Virus record (IMG/VR): IMGVR_UViG_3300045972_000282
Span: 1 to 36,363 of that record
Reading direction: 5' to 3' (one strand)
Length of the DNA: 36,363 nucleotides
DNA from: a virus
A program made the translations under genes and the position numbers. Below are positions 5,676 through 12,511 of this stretch, in pieces. The stretch's first letter is position 1. Each line of letters opens with the position of its first letter. The notes beneath the pieces were generated by a model. It was not told the DNA's origin. It did no database searches and saw nothing but the letters and a program-made list of their open reading frames with translations.

Positions 5676-7314
5676 TCAATCCACTGAAAACAAGGTCATT
5701 GATATCAAGGCCGCTGTCGAAGAACGCAAGCGCCTTGAAGAGGCTGCGCTGGCCGGTAAGGAAAAGCCGGAAGGGCCACGCTTGACCAGCGAAAAAATAA
5801 AGCAGTGCCTTCAAGCCAACGAGCTGGGAGACGGAACGCTCTTCACTGCCCTGCATCATGGTTCGTTTCTGTACAACAAGACTCTGGACAAGTGGCTCAA
5901 GTGGGTCGGACACCACTGGGAATACGACTACATGGAAGAACGCTACCATGCTGTCGAATCTGTCGCCAAAGTCTACCTGGATGAAGCCTATGTACTCAAA
6001 GAAGATATCGAGCGGCTACGTGGTGAAGGCATCCGGGACGAAGCCAACCAACCTTTCCAGCTGCAGAAAGCATACTTCTCCCGGGTAAAACGCCTTCGCT
6101 CCAACTCCGGCGCGACCGCATGCCTGACCTACAGCCACCGGATAGAAGATCCCATCGCCATCAAAGGTGATGAGCTAGATACCAATCCTTGGCTGCTAAC
6201 TTGTACTAACGGCGTGCTTGATCTTAGAACCGGAGTCCTACGTGAAGGTCGCCCTGGTGATCACCTCCTGAAGTATGCCCCTCATGAATGGAAAGGCATT
6301 GACGAGCCATGCCCCGCCTTTGAATCGTTCCTGGCCAGCGCGCTCGATGGTGATCCGATGATGCAAGAAGACGAACGCGAGCAGCATCGGCTGGAAGTCA
6401 CCGCATTTATTCGCCGCGCTTTGGGGTATGGCATCACCGGACTATCCACAGAGCACATGTTTCTGGTCTTCAACGGACAGGGGCAAAACGGAAAAGGCGT
6501 CCTGGTTGAGACTCTTCGCTATGTACTCGGCCCGATCAGCGGACCCATCCCGGCAGAAATGCTACTCGATCAGGGCAGGGCGGCAACGCCATCGGGACCA
6601 ACTCCCCACATCATGGCGCTCAAAGGACTGCGTATTGCCTTCGCAAGTGAGACCGATGAAGGCCGTCGCTTCTCTCCTGGACAAGTCAAATGGTATTCCG
6701 GTGGTGACACCCTCAAAGGTCGTGACCTCAATGCCAAGGACTACATCGACTTTGACCCGACTCATCTACTGATCCTGCTGACCAACAACCTGCCACATGC
6801 ACCTGGTGATGACTTCGCTTTCTGGCAGCGGCTGAAACTGATCCCGTTCCAGTATTCATTTGTAGCCGAACCGGACCCAAGCAAGCGCAACCAGAAACAG
6901 CGCGACGACCAGCTCCGGGAGAAACTGAAATCGGAAGCCTCGGGAATCTTAGCCTGGTTGGTTCGTGGATGCCTAGAGTGGCAGAAGCAAGGGCTCAAAC
7001 CACCACAACAGGTCATAGGGGCCACGGAAGATTACCGGCTCAAGGAAGATACCATCAGCCAGTTTGTAGAAGAGTGTTGCGATGTAAAGGATGGTAACGA
7101 AGGCAACGCCACCGACATATATGTGATCTTCTCCCGCTGGTACAAGGTCAACGTGAGCAGCAAGAACAGCATCAAGCAGAAGAAGTTCGGGGAGATGCTG
7201 CACAAGCAGTACCGCAAAGAGAAGATCGGGGGCACCACACGGTACTTCGGATTGAAGCTGAAAGAGGGGATACACCAGCAGTACCCCGAGGAACTTGATA
7301 AACCAGGACGATGA
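5668..7314 (+). CDS. Phage replicative helicase, SF3 D5/P4-like
   Basis: A 548-residue protein starting with TTG (GGAG seven bases upstream) and overlapping the preceding gene. An N-terminal D5_N-like region (about 50-230; includes NPWLLTCTNGVLDLRTG) precedes an SF3 helicase ATPase. Its P-loop is GQGQNGKG (270-277, K276), a Walker B-like segment is LRIAFASETDEG (about 321-332), and the SF3 motif C region is LLTNNLPHAPGDD (about 370-382). This class unwinds phage or plasmid origins (P4 alpha C-terminal half, poxvirus D5). There is no primase domain in this protein; the CHC2/TOPRIM primase is encoded separately at 7663, on the other side of a candidate origin. It probably loads on the iterons directly downstream. 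Confidence 0.9.
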   Translation: MSDQSTENKVIDIKAAVEERKRLEEAALAGKEKPEGPRLTSEKIKQCLQANELGDGTLFTALHHGSFLYNKTLDKWLKWVGHHWEYDYMEERYHAVESVAKVYLDEAYVLKEDIERLRGEGIRDEANQPFQLQKAYFSRVKRLRSNSGATACLTYSHRIEDPIAIKGDELDTNPWLLTCTNGVLDLRTGVLREGRPGDHLLKYAPHEWKGIDEPCPAFESFLASALDGDPMMQEDEREQHRLEVTAFIRRALGYGITGLSTEHMFLVFNGQGQNGKGVLVETLRYVLGPISGPIPAEMLLDQGRAATPSGPTPHIMALKGLRIAFASETDEGRRFSPGQVKWYSGGDTLKGRDLNAKDYIDFDPTHLLILLTNNLPHAPGDDFAFWQRLKLIPFQYSFVAEPDPSKRNQKQRDDQLREKLKSEASGILAWLVRGCLEWQKQGLKPPQQVIGATEDYRLKEDTISQFVEECCDVKDGNEGNATDIYVIFSRWYKVNVSSKNSIKQKKFGEMLHKQYRKEKIGGTTRYFGLKLKEGIHQQYPEELDKPGR

Positions 7315-7662
7315 TGGCCGGAGCTTTTGTGGCTTCACTATAGGGTATGGGGGCAGTTATGCAGGACGGATAACAGGACAATAGGACGATAGCAGGACGG
7401 ACGCATTCCGTTTGTCCTGCTATTTAAACCGCTGAAACATAACAGCAAAATCTATGCATCAGGACGATAGGACGGACAACGCAGAAAGTCGGGGGGCTTT
7501 TAACCCCACTACAGGACGATAAGACTTTTATACATAATAGTCCTAATAGTCCTAAATAATAAAAAAGACTATAAAAACAAAGACTTTATATAGCAGGACA
7601 ATCGAAAAAACAAACGTCCTGCATCGTCCTAAAGTCCTATCAATCATCCTGGAAGGGTGTTT
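7315..7662. other. Candidate phage replication origin with 14 AGGAC iterons
   Basis: This 348-bp non-coding gap lies between the helicase and primase genes. AGGAC or its complement GTCCT occurs 14 times between 7363 and 7638 (starts 7363, 7375, 7383, 7394, 7414, 7461, 7469, 7513, 7540, 7549, 7595, 7616, 7626, 7634). About 0.5 would be expected by chance. The longer consensus is AGGACNATA; the left copies mostly point rightward and the right copies mostly leftward. A long inverted repeat has arms 7389-7398 and 7414-7423 (ATAGCAGGAC/GTCCTGCTAT). An AT-rich tract (about 7550-7592) could be the unwinding element. The last bases hold the primase ribosome site. Origin function is inferred. Confidence 0.7.
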
Positions 7663-9090
7663 ATGAATCTCGAATCAAGAGCAGCTCAAAACGGTCGCAC
7701 CTACAAACGGGTTTCCAACATCCATGGTGGCGAATACCACGGCCCGTGCCCCAGCTGCGGAGGTAACGACCGCTTCCATATCTGGCCGTCACAGGGCGAC
7801 CATGGGACGTTCTGGTGTCGATCCTGCAGACTTGGTGGAGATGCCATCGAATACCTGATGAAGATCGAAGGGCTGTCGTTTCCTGCCGCCTGTAAGGAAG
7901 TCGGCAAAGAGATCAGCGAGCAGGAAGAGTACCAGGCTCCAAAATTCAAACGTCCAGCTACCGCTGCCGAATCATTCACACCCCGCGCAACCGTTGCCGC
8001 TTCCGACTTGTGGATCGAGCACGCCACTAAACTGGTTGACTGGTCCCATGAGCAGCTCCTTGCAAACGATATGCAGATGGTTTGGCTTGCCTCCCGAGGA
8101 TTGTCTATCGAAGCCGTAAAAGCGTACCGACTCGGCTGGAACGCCGGTGAAAATGGAAAAGATCTGTACCGTGCCCGTGAAGCCTGGGGACTCGATACCG
8201 TCCTGAAGGAAGATGGCAAAACCAAAAAGAAACTCTGGCTGCCAATCGGACTCACGATTCCTTACTACATCGACGGCACGCTGCAGCGCATCCGGATCAG
8301 AAGACCGGAAGGGGAGCCAAGATATTACCTGGTGCCTGGAAGCAACATGGCCCCCATGGTTCTCGGTGCCGATTCCCGTGCTTTTGTCGTAGTCGAAAGT
8401 GAGCTTGATGCTCTCCTGGTGCATCATCTGGCCAGTGATCTGATCGGGGCGGTCTCCCAGGGTAACAGCACGGCAAAGCCGGATGCCTTCGCGGCAACCG
8501 CTTTGTCCAGTTCGCTCTCCATCCTGGTGGCCCTTGATAGTGACGATGCTGGGATGAACGCCTCCATCTGGTGGAAAAAACATTTCCCGCAGGCAGAGCG
8601 CTGGCCGGTACCGGTCGGAAAAGATCCGGGCGATGCCTTCAAAGCTGGCCTCAATATCCGTGAATGGATTCTGGCAGGATTGCCGCCGGTCTTCTCCGTA
8701 TCGGATAAACCGGACACCCCTGCAAGCCTCCCCCGTGTTCAGGACAATTCTGGAGCGTCCGTAGTTGCTCCTGCTGCCGAGACCGAACAGCCGGGCGAGC
8801 TGCTCACCAGAACAGCCACCACCTACACCGCAAAGGATGGCCGCCGTCTCACTGTCACCGATAACGTTTCCGAGTATGCCCGTCTGGTTGCCCTGGGCGA
8901 AATCGTTTTCGACTCTAAAGAAATCGCCCACGTAAAAACGCTCGGAGCTGATCAGGATCTAGCCGCCCGCTTTCTGGATGCCAAGCAGATGTTTCCCGGC
9001 AGCCGGATCATCGCATCAGATCCTGATTACCAAGCACCGACCGAATCTGACCGCACTCGCTACCAGGGCAAATACCACAACGCAAAATAG
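7663..9090 (+). CDS. DNA primase, CHC2 zinc finger plus TOPRIM
   Basis: A 475-residue primase. The DnaG-type zinc finger (C29, C32, C52, C55; GPCPSCGGNDRF ... TFWCRSCRLGG) binds template. A central region (about 110-235) precedes the TOPRIM catalytic fold, with E245 (VVVESELDAL) and D292/D294 (ALDSDDAGM), then a KDPGDAF segment (about 322-328). The C-terminal about 130 residues after TOPRIM are not recognised. It should prime phage DNA synthesis for the host polymerase, together with the SF3 helicase encoded upstream. GGAAGGG five bases before the ATG supports this start over a GTG at 7657 that overlaps the ribosome site. The clamp gene follows after eight bases. Confidence 0.92.
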   Translation: MNLESRAAQNGRTYKRVSNIHGGEYHGPCPSCGGNDRFHIWPSQGDHGTFWCRSCRLGGDAIEYLMKIEGLSFPAACKEVGKEISEQEEYQAPKFKRPATAAESFTPRATVAASDLWIEHATKLVDWSHEQLLANDMQMVWLASRGLSIEAVKAYRLGWNAGENGKDLYRAREAWGLDTVLKEDGKTKKKLWLPIGLTIPYYIDGTLQRIRIRRPEGEPRYYLVPGSNMAPMVLGADSRAFVVVESELDALLVHHLASDLIGAVSQGNSTAKPDAFAATALSSSLSILVALDSDDAGMNASIWWKKHFPQAERWPVPVGKDPGDAFKAGLNIREWILAGLPPVFSVSDKPDTPASLPRVQDNSGASVVAPAAETEQPGELLTRTATTYTAKDGRRLTVTDNVSEYARLVALGEIVFDSKEIAHVKTLGADQDLAARFLDAKQMFPGSRIIASDPDYQAPTESDRTRYQGKYHNAK

Positions 9091-9098
9091 GAGCCACC

Positions 9099-10259
9099 AT
9101 GAAATTCCACGTACCACAAAAAGAACTTTCAAACGTACTGAATCGCTGTGCCGCCATAGCATCTAAGCGGTCAACGTCGATGCCGATCCTTTCCCATGTC
9201 ATGCTCACTCCTGGGGAATCCTGCCTGAAGGTGCACGCCACTGATCTGGAGATCGGGTTCAGTGCGGCCATAGATGGGCTGGTGTGGGATGAGGAACGAT
9301 CTGAATCAAGCATACTACTCCCTGCCAAGACTCTGAATGAATGCGTCAAGCTGATACCTTCGGGAGAAGTAGTTTTTTATATCAGCGACTGCACTGCCAA
9401 GATCACTGGGGGTACCGTCTCGTTCACCTTGTCGGGGTTGGATGCATCAGAGTACCCCACTGCTGCAATAGAGCAGGGCGAAGAGCTGACCATCGATATC
9501 AGCAAACTTGTCAAAACCATCAAGCATGTCGCGTACTGCCAATCGACAGATGAAACGAAGCACACATTAAACGGAAGTTTCCTGCAGCTGGAGCACGATC
9601 TGGAAGGCGAACTGTTCGCGGTGTTATCAGCAACCGACGGCCATCGTTTGTGCCTCGATACGGAAGGGGTCTTCATCGGTTCGGATGAGGATGTCAGAGT
9701 CCCGCAGGAAATCCCCGCTGCCCTGCTTAAAGGGGTGATCGTACCGGCCAAAGGAATCGCAGAGCTGACCAAGCTATCCTGTTCAGATCCTGCTGTCCTC
9801 GGAGTTGTTGGTAACACCCTGTATGTCTCCCTGGGTGATGAGCGGTTGTCGATTCAATTAGTGGAAGGGGAGTTCCCGCCAGTGGCACGGGTGATACCAC
9901 AGAACCCGATCCACACAATCATTCTCAACCGTAGCCCGTTACTTGATGCCCTGGAGCGCTGCCGCGTTCTTACCAACAAAGAAAGTAGACGCATCAACTT
10001 GATGCCTGCAAATGGTGTTGTCGGTGTGTCAACAGCACAGCCACAAATAGGAGCTGAAGCAAACGACCATGTGACCGCAGAGTTTACCGATGATCCACCG
10101 GCCATGGCCTTCAATGTCGATTATATGATGCAGGCGCTCAGCAACATCAGCAGCAACCAGATTGAAATCAAGATCACCGACGCACTCTCTCCGATCATCA
10201 TCAACCCTGTGGGCAGCGACTTCCCGCAGGCAATCGTAATGCCGATGAGGGCTGAATAA
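9099..10259 (+). CDS. dnaN: DNA polymerase III beta subunit (sliding clamp), phage-encoded
   Basis: A 386-residue protein of normal bacterial clamp length (about 366-390). It starts MKFHVPQKELSNVLNRCAAI and contains KRSTSMPILSHVML, ATDLEIGF, LSATDGHRL and a C-terminus SDFPQAIVMPMRAE that matches the bacterial VVMPMR ending. Three clamp subdomains are expected; the dimer encircles DNA and tethers the polymerase. The ribosome site GGAGCC precedes the ATG. No DNA polymerase is encoded in the element, so this clamp presumably recruits the host replicase or phage-specific clients. It is sandwiched between the primase and a gene with a clamp-binding-like peptide. Confidence 0.93.
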   Translation: MKFHVPQKELSNVLNRCAAIASKRSTSMPILSHVMLTPGESCLKVHATDLEIGFSAAIDGLVWDEERSESSILLPAKTLNECVKLIPSGEVVFYISDCTAKITGGTVSFTLSGLDASEYPTAAIEQGEELTIDISKLVKTIKHVAYCQSTDETKHTLNGSFLQLEHDLEGELFAVLSATDGHRLCLDTEGVFIGSDEDVRVPQEIPAALLKGVIVPAKGIAELTKLSCSDPAVLGVVGNTLYVSLGDERLSIQLVEGEFPPVARVIPQNPIHTIILNRSPLLDALERCRVLTNKESRRINLMPANGVVGVSTAQPQIGAEANDHVTAEFTDDPPAMAFNVDYMMQALSNISSNQIEIKITDALSPIIINPVGSDFPQAIVMPMRAE

Positions 10260-10847
10260 ATGGCGAAAGATTTTGTCCAGATGGATCTGCTGGACTGGGG
10301 ATCTGAACCGGAACTGACAGAAGAATCGTTCAACGATAAGCAGCGCCGACTAATAGCTGAGCGTGACGGTATCATTCCTGGTTGTAAGCACCTATCGATC
10401 TGGAACCCAACGGTATGTAACAACTGCATGGATTGCACGTACTGGAATTCAGAAGAAATGATCGCATTCCGGAAGCATCCAGACACAGGAAACGACGGAG
10501 TTACCCATGAAAAGTTCGAACGTAATTTCATCACTTTGCCGAAAGCGTGTGGAGTAAAAATAGAGATTACCATTTCGCGAGGGGATTCCGGAAAATGGTA
10601 TTTCGGCCGGAGCCTGTCGATGTCTCAAGAAGGAAGTGGTTATGCGGCATGGCCTAAATTTTCTGAAAAGTTTGATACCCGATATGCCGCCATAAGCGCA
10701 GCGGTTATTGATACCATAAAATGGTTCCATGACCGGAAACTCCCGAAAAAAACTATGAATGTTGTGTTGGCTGGATTGGCAAAATTTACTGATTGTTTGG
10801 TCCCTGATGAAGAAGGCTCCGAAAGCGTTGGAGGGATATCGGCATGA
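10260..10847 (+). CDS. Hypothetical protein with N-terminal clamp-binding-like motif
   Basis: A 195-residue protein whose ATG follows the clamp stop codon directly (TAAATG). Residues 7-11, QMDLL, followed by DW, fit the bacterial clamp-binding pentapeptide pattern (QL[SD]LF and variants). A Cys cluster (C42, C53, C56, C59; GCK ... TVCNNCMDC) suggests metal binding. The middle and C-terminal parts (about 95-195) are alpha/beta with no family that I recognise. Given the gene order, a role as client or modulator of the phage or host clamp is plausible, but this is inference. It overlaps the next gene by four bases (ATGA). Confidence 0.7.
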   Translation: MAKDFVQMDLLDWGSEPELTEESFNDKQRRLIAERDGIIPGCKHLSIWNPTVCNNCMDCTYWNSEEMIAFRKHPDTGNDGVTHEKFERNFITLPKACGVKIEITISRGDSGKWYFGRSLSMSQEGSGYAAWPKFSEKFDTRYAAISAAVIDTIKWFHDRKLPKKTMNVVLAGLAKFTDCLVPDEEGSESVGGISA

Positions 10848-11095
10848 TGCACGATAAAGAAAAAGCCGTCCTGATCAGCATCGCCCTGGCAGCCATGGAA
10901 AGTGTGCGTATCGATGAGCGGCCCGGTACCACCAGATATAAAAGCATGGATATAGCATTGAACCAGGTGCTCAAGCTGATGAAGATTTATCGCCATGATG
11001 CATTCCCTCCGGCGCTGATCAGCAAGGCTTCAGCGGTACTGGATGATATGAACGACAGGATCAGAAGAGAGTTTGTCGAAGAAGTCGAGGCGTAG
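10844..11095 (+). CDS. Small helical hypothetical protein
   Basis: An 83-residue protein (MMHDKEKAVLISIALAAMES...) with an amphipathic helical look and a strongly acidic C-terminus (EFVEEVEA). It starts with ATGATG overlapping the previous TGA. No motif or membrane segment stands out. It is the last gene of the replication run before a 99-base spacer with a GC-rich inverted repeat. Confidence 0.6.
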   Translation: MMHDKEKAVLISIALAAMESVRIDERPGTTRYKSMDIALNQVLKLMKIYRHDAFPPALISKASAVLDDMNDRIRREFVEEVEA

Positions 11096-11096
11096 C

Positions 11097-11166
11097 ACCC
11101 CCCGCCGTGACCACCAAGCCTGCAGAGCGTGTTGTGAAATCTACGTAAACTGAGGACGGCGGGGGT
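11097..11166. promoter_or_regulatory. Long-loop GC-rich inverted repeat; regulatory element or cos candidate
   Basis: Arms ACCCCCCGCCGT (11097-11108) and ACGGCGGGGGT (11156-11166) pair over 11 bp with one bulged C and enclose a 47-base loop. The element fills most of the spacer between the replication run and the MazG-like gene, about 0.45 kb before the small terminase gene. A GC-rich partly symmetric site upstream of terminase is where lambda-type cos lies, but two genes intervene here. It could equally be an mRNA structure at the early/late border. Confidence 0.35.
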
Positions 11167-11194
11167 AATTATAACCAGTCACCCAGGAGGTACC

Positions 11195-11467
11195 GTGAGT
11201 ACAAAAGGCCCGGCATATCGTTTCCCTGAAACAAGATTCACCTGTAATTCTCCATTCATCCAGCTTGATCACGTCCGCAGCGAAGTGAAGGAACTCTGTG
11301 AAGCGTATGACAATGAGTCCATCGTGAGAGTCGCAGAGGAAGCGCTTGATGTGATCCACTCGCTGGAAACCTTCCTGAGGATACTCGAGCAACGTCAACA
11401 GGTCTCCGTCTCTATTTTGCATGACCTGGTGATCGAAAAGAACCGGCAGCGTGGTTATTATGTTTAG
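11195..11467 (+). CDS. MazG-like NTP pyrophosphohydrolase family protein
   Basis: A 90-residue all-alpha protein starting with GTG, with a strong AGGAGGT at 11185-11191. The pattern E30-x2-E33 (SEVKEL) ... E49-x2-D52 (EEALDVIHSLETF) matches the metal-binding ExxE/ExxD signature of the MazG/all-alpha NTP pyrophosphatase group. Its length is close to a single catalytic unit. Such phage enzymes hydrolyse (d)NTPs or alarmone-related nucleotides and may adjust nucleotide pools during infection. The substrate cannot be told from sequence. Its stop overlaps the start of the next small membrane protein. Confidence 0.65.
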   Translation: MSTKGPAYRFPETRFTCNSPFIQLDHVRSEVKELCEAYDNESIVRVAEEALDVIHSLETFLRILEQRQQVSVSILHDLVIEKNRQRGYYV

Positions 11468-11600
11468 CCCCCGCATGCTGCCCAATATCATGATCGCACT
11501 CAGCATCCTGGCTGCCATTGTGTATGCCTGCCATGGCGATGTTCGTAAAACTGGTTACTGGGCTGCTGCCGCCCTGCTTAATATCTGCGTCACCTACTGA
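11460..11600 (+). CDS. Small membrane protein upstream of terminase
   Basis: A 46-residue ORF (MFSPRMLPNIMIALSILAAI...) with two hydrophobic segments (about 8-24 and 33-45) separated by a short polar HGDVRKTG turn, i.e. a helical hairpin. Its ATG overlaps the MazG-like gene by eight bases, and it ends six bases before the terminase small subunit. Tiny membrane proteins in this position are common in phages of this type. Its function is unknown. Confidence 0.6.
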   Translation: MFSPRMLPNIMIALSILAAIVYACHGDVRKTGYWAAAALLNICVTY

Positions 11601-11606
11601 GGCCAC

Positions 11607-12248
11607 ATGACCACCCTTGACCCCCGCTCCGAACTTATAGCCGAATACCAGACAGCCAAGTCGGCCGGAAACCAGAAACTTGCTATGAGCATCTTACTGC
11701 AGATCGGGAAGCTCGACGCTATAACTCAGGGCAATACCCCCGAACCTGTCCCGGTACCGGAATTGTTTGCCACTCAGCAAGCCATTGTCAAACACCTGGT
11801 AGAGCAGGGGTGGAAATCAAATGACTCAACCCTTTCGCTTCATATCCAACAGCGGAAGCTGATTCCGTTGGCGGACGGCACATTCTCCCTGGCTGATGTG
11901 GAAGCATACGCCGCTGCCAACCTGATCAACAACCCGCAGCGCTCTGAAGAAACCAGCACCGATAAACTCAGCCTCGAAGCAAAGCAGCTTGAAAACCGTC
12001 GCCTTCGTATGAAGGTCGAGCAACAGGAAGGGCTGCTGGTCAACTCGGAAGATGTCAAGCGTGAGCTGGAGAACATGCTGGTCACCTTTCGCTCTCGCGT
12101 GCTGCTGATCCCCCGCAAGCTTTCCAGCCAGCTGGCCATGATGACCGACCAGCACAAAGTGGAAGAGGTCTTGACACGAGAACTGCGTGATTGTCTCTCC
12201 ACACTTTCCCAGTACCACATTTCATCACAGGAGGTTTCACCCGAATGA
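11607..12248 (+). CDS. Terminase small subunit, Nu1-like
   Basis: A 213-residue protein. The region from about 50 to 110 looks like a winged-helix/HTH DNA-recognition domain (FATQQAIVKHLVEQGWKSND ... FSLADVEAY). A long Arg/Lys/Glu-rich helix (about 125-150) and a C-terminal helical oligomerisation part (ELENMLVTFRSRVLLIPRKLSSQL) follow. This order matches Nu1-type small terminases that pair with GpA-type large subunits. It should recognise the packaging site and form the ring that feeds DNA to the motor. The large subunit lies downstream after one small intervening gene. It overlaps that gene by four bases (ATGA). Confidence 0.8.
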   Translation: MTTLDPRSELIAEYQTAKSAGNQKLAMSILLQIGKLDAITQGNTPEPVPVPELFATQQAIVKHLVEQGWKSNDSTLSLHIQQRKLIPLADGTFSLADVEAYAAANLINNPQRSEETSTDKLSLEAKQLENRRLRMKVEQQEGLLVNSEDVKRELENMLVTFRSRVLLIPRKLSSQLAMMTDQHKVEEVLTRELRDCLSTLSQYHISSQEVSPE

Positions 12249-12511
12249 CCACCAGAAAGATGGCAAGTTTTACAGTGTCCCCTTTGTTGTTAGAACAGGC
12301 TTTAATGATGCCGGAAGGCCATGAAATAGTAGGAGCAAACTGGGATTTCGCAGCACGCACAGTAAGATTGTTTGTAGAAGGTCCAGATCTTCCTCAAATA
12401 AAGGAAGGCGATATGGTGCCTAGTATCACTCCAATGGTTGTGCGTTATGCCAGCGGAGATGATGACAGACCTGCATATCATTGGAGTTGGAACATCAAGG
12501 CATCTGAATAA
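12245..12511 (+). CDS. Hypothetical protein between the terminase subunits
   Basis: An 88-residue beta-rich protein (MTTRKMASFTVSPLLLEQAL...; GHEIVGANWDFAARTVRLFVEG). The start at 12245 overlaps the small-terminase TGA; AGGAGG lies 11 bases upstream. The stop abuts the large-terminase ATG exactly. The sequence resembles small beta-fold accessory proteins that are inserted singly in phage packaging operons, but no named family is recognised. It was possibly acquired as a single-gene insertion. Confidence 0.6.
   Translation: MTTRKMASFTVSPLLLEQALMMPEGHEIVGANWDFAARTVRLFVEGPDLPQIKEGDMVPSITPMVVRYASGDDDRPAYHWSWNIKASE

Noticed and set aside
7336-7347. T7-promoter-like TTCACTATAGGG before the iteron array
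   Set aside because: Only the downstream half of a T7 class promoter is matched, the upstream half is absent, and the element encodes no single-subunit RNA polymerase. Chance similarity.
7487-7508. GGGG/CCCC hairpin inside the origin region as a terminator
   Set aside because: The stem is only four base pairs and no T run follows. Too weak to call.
7972-8931. Long minus-strand ORF (319 codons) opposite the primase gene
   Set aside because: It mirrors the primase codons on the other strand, has no ribosome site and no recognisable domain. The sense strand has zinc finger and TOPRIM motifs.
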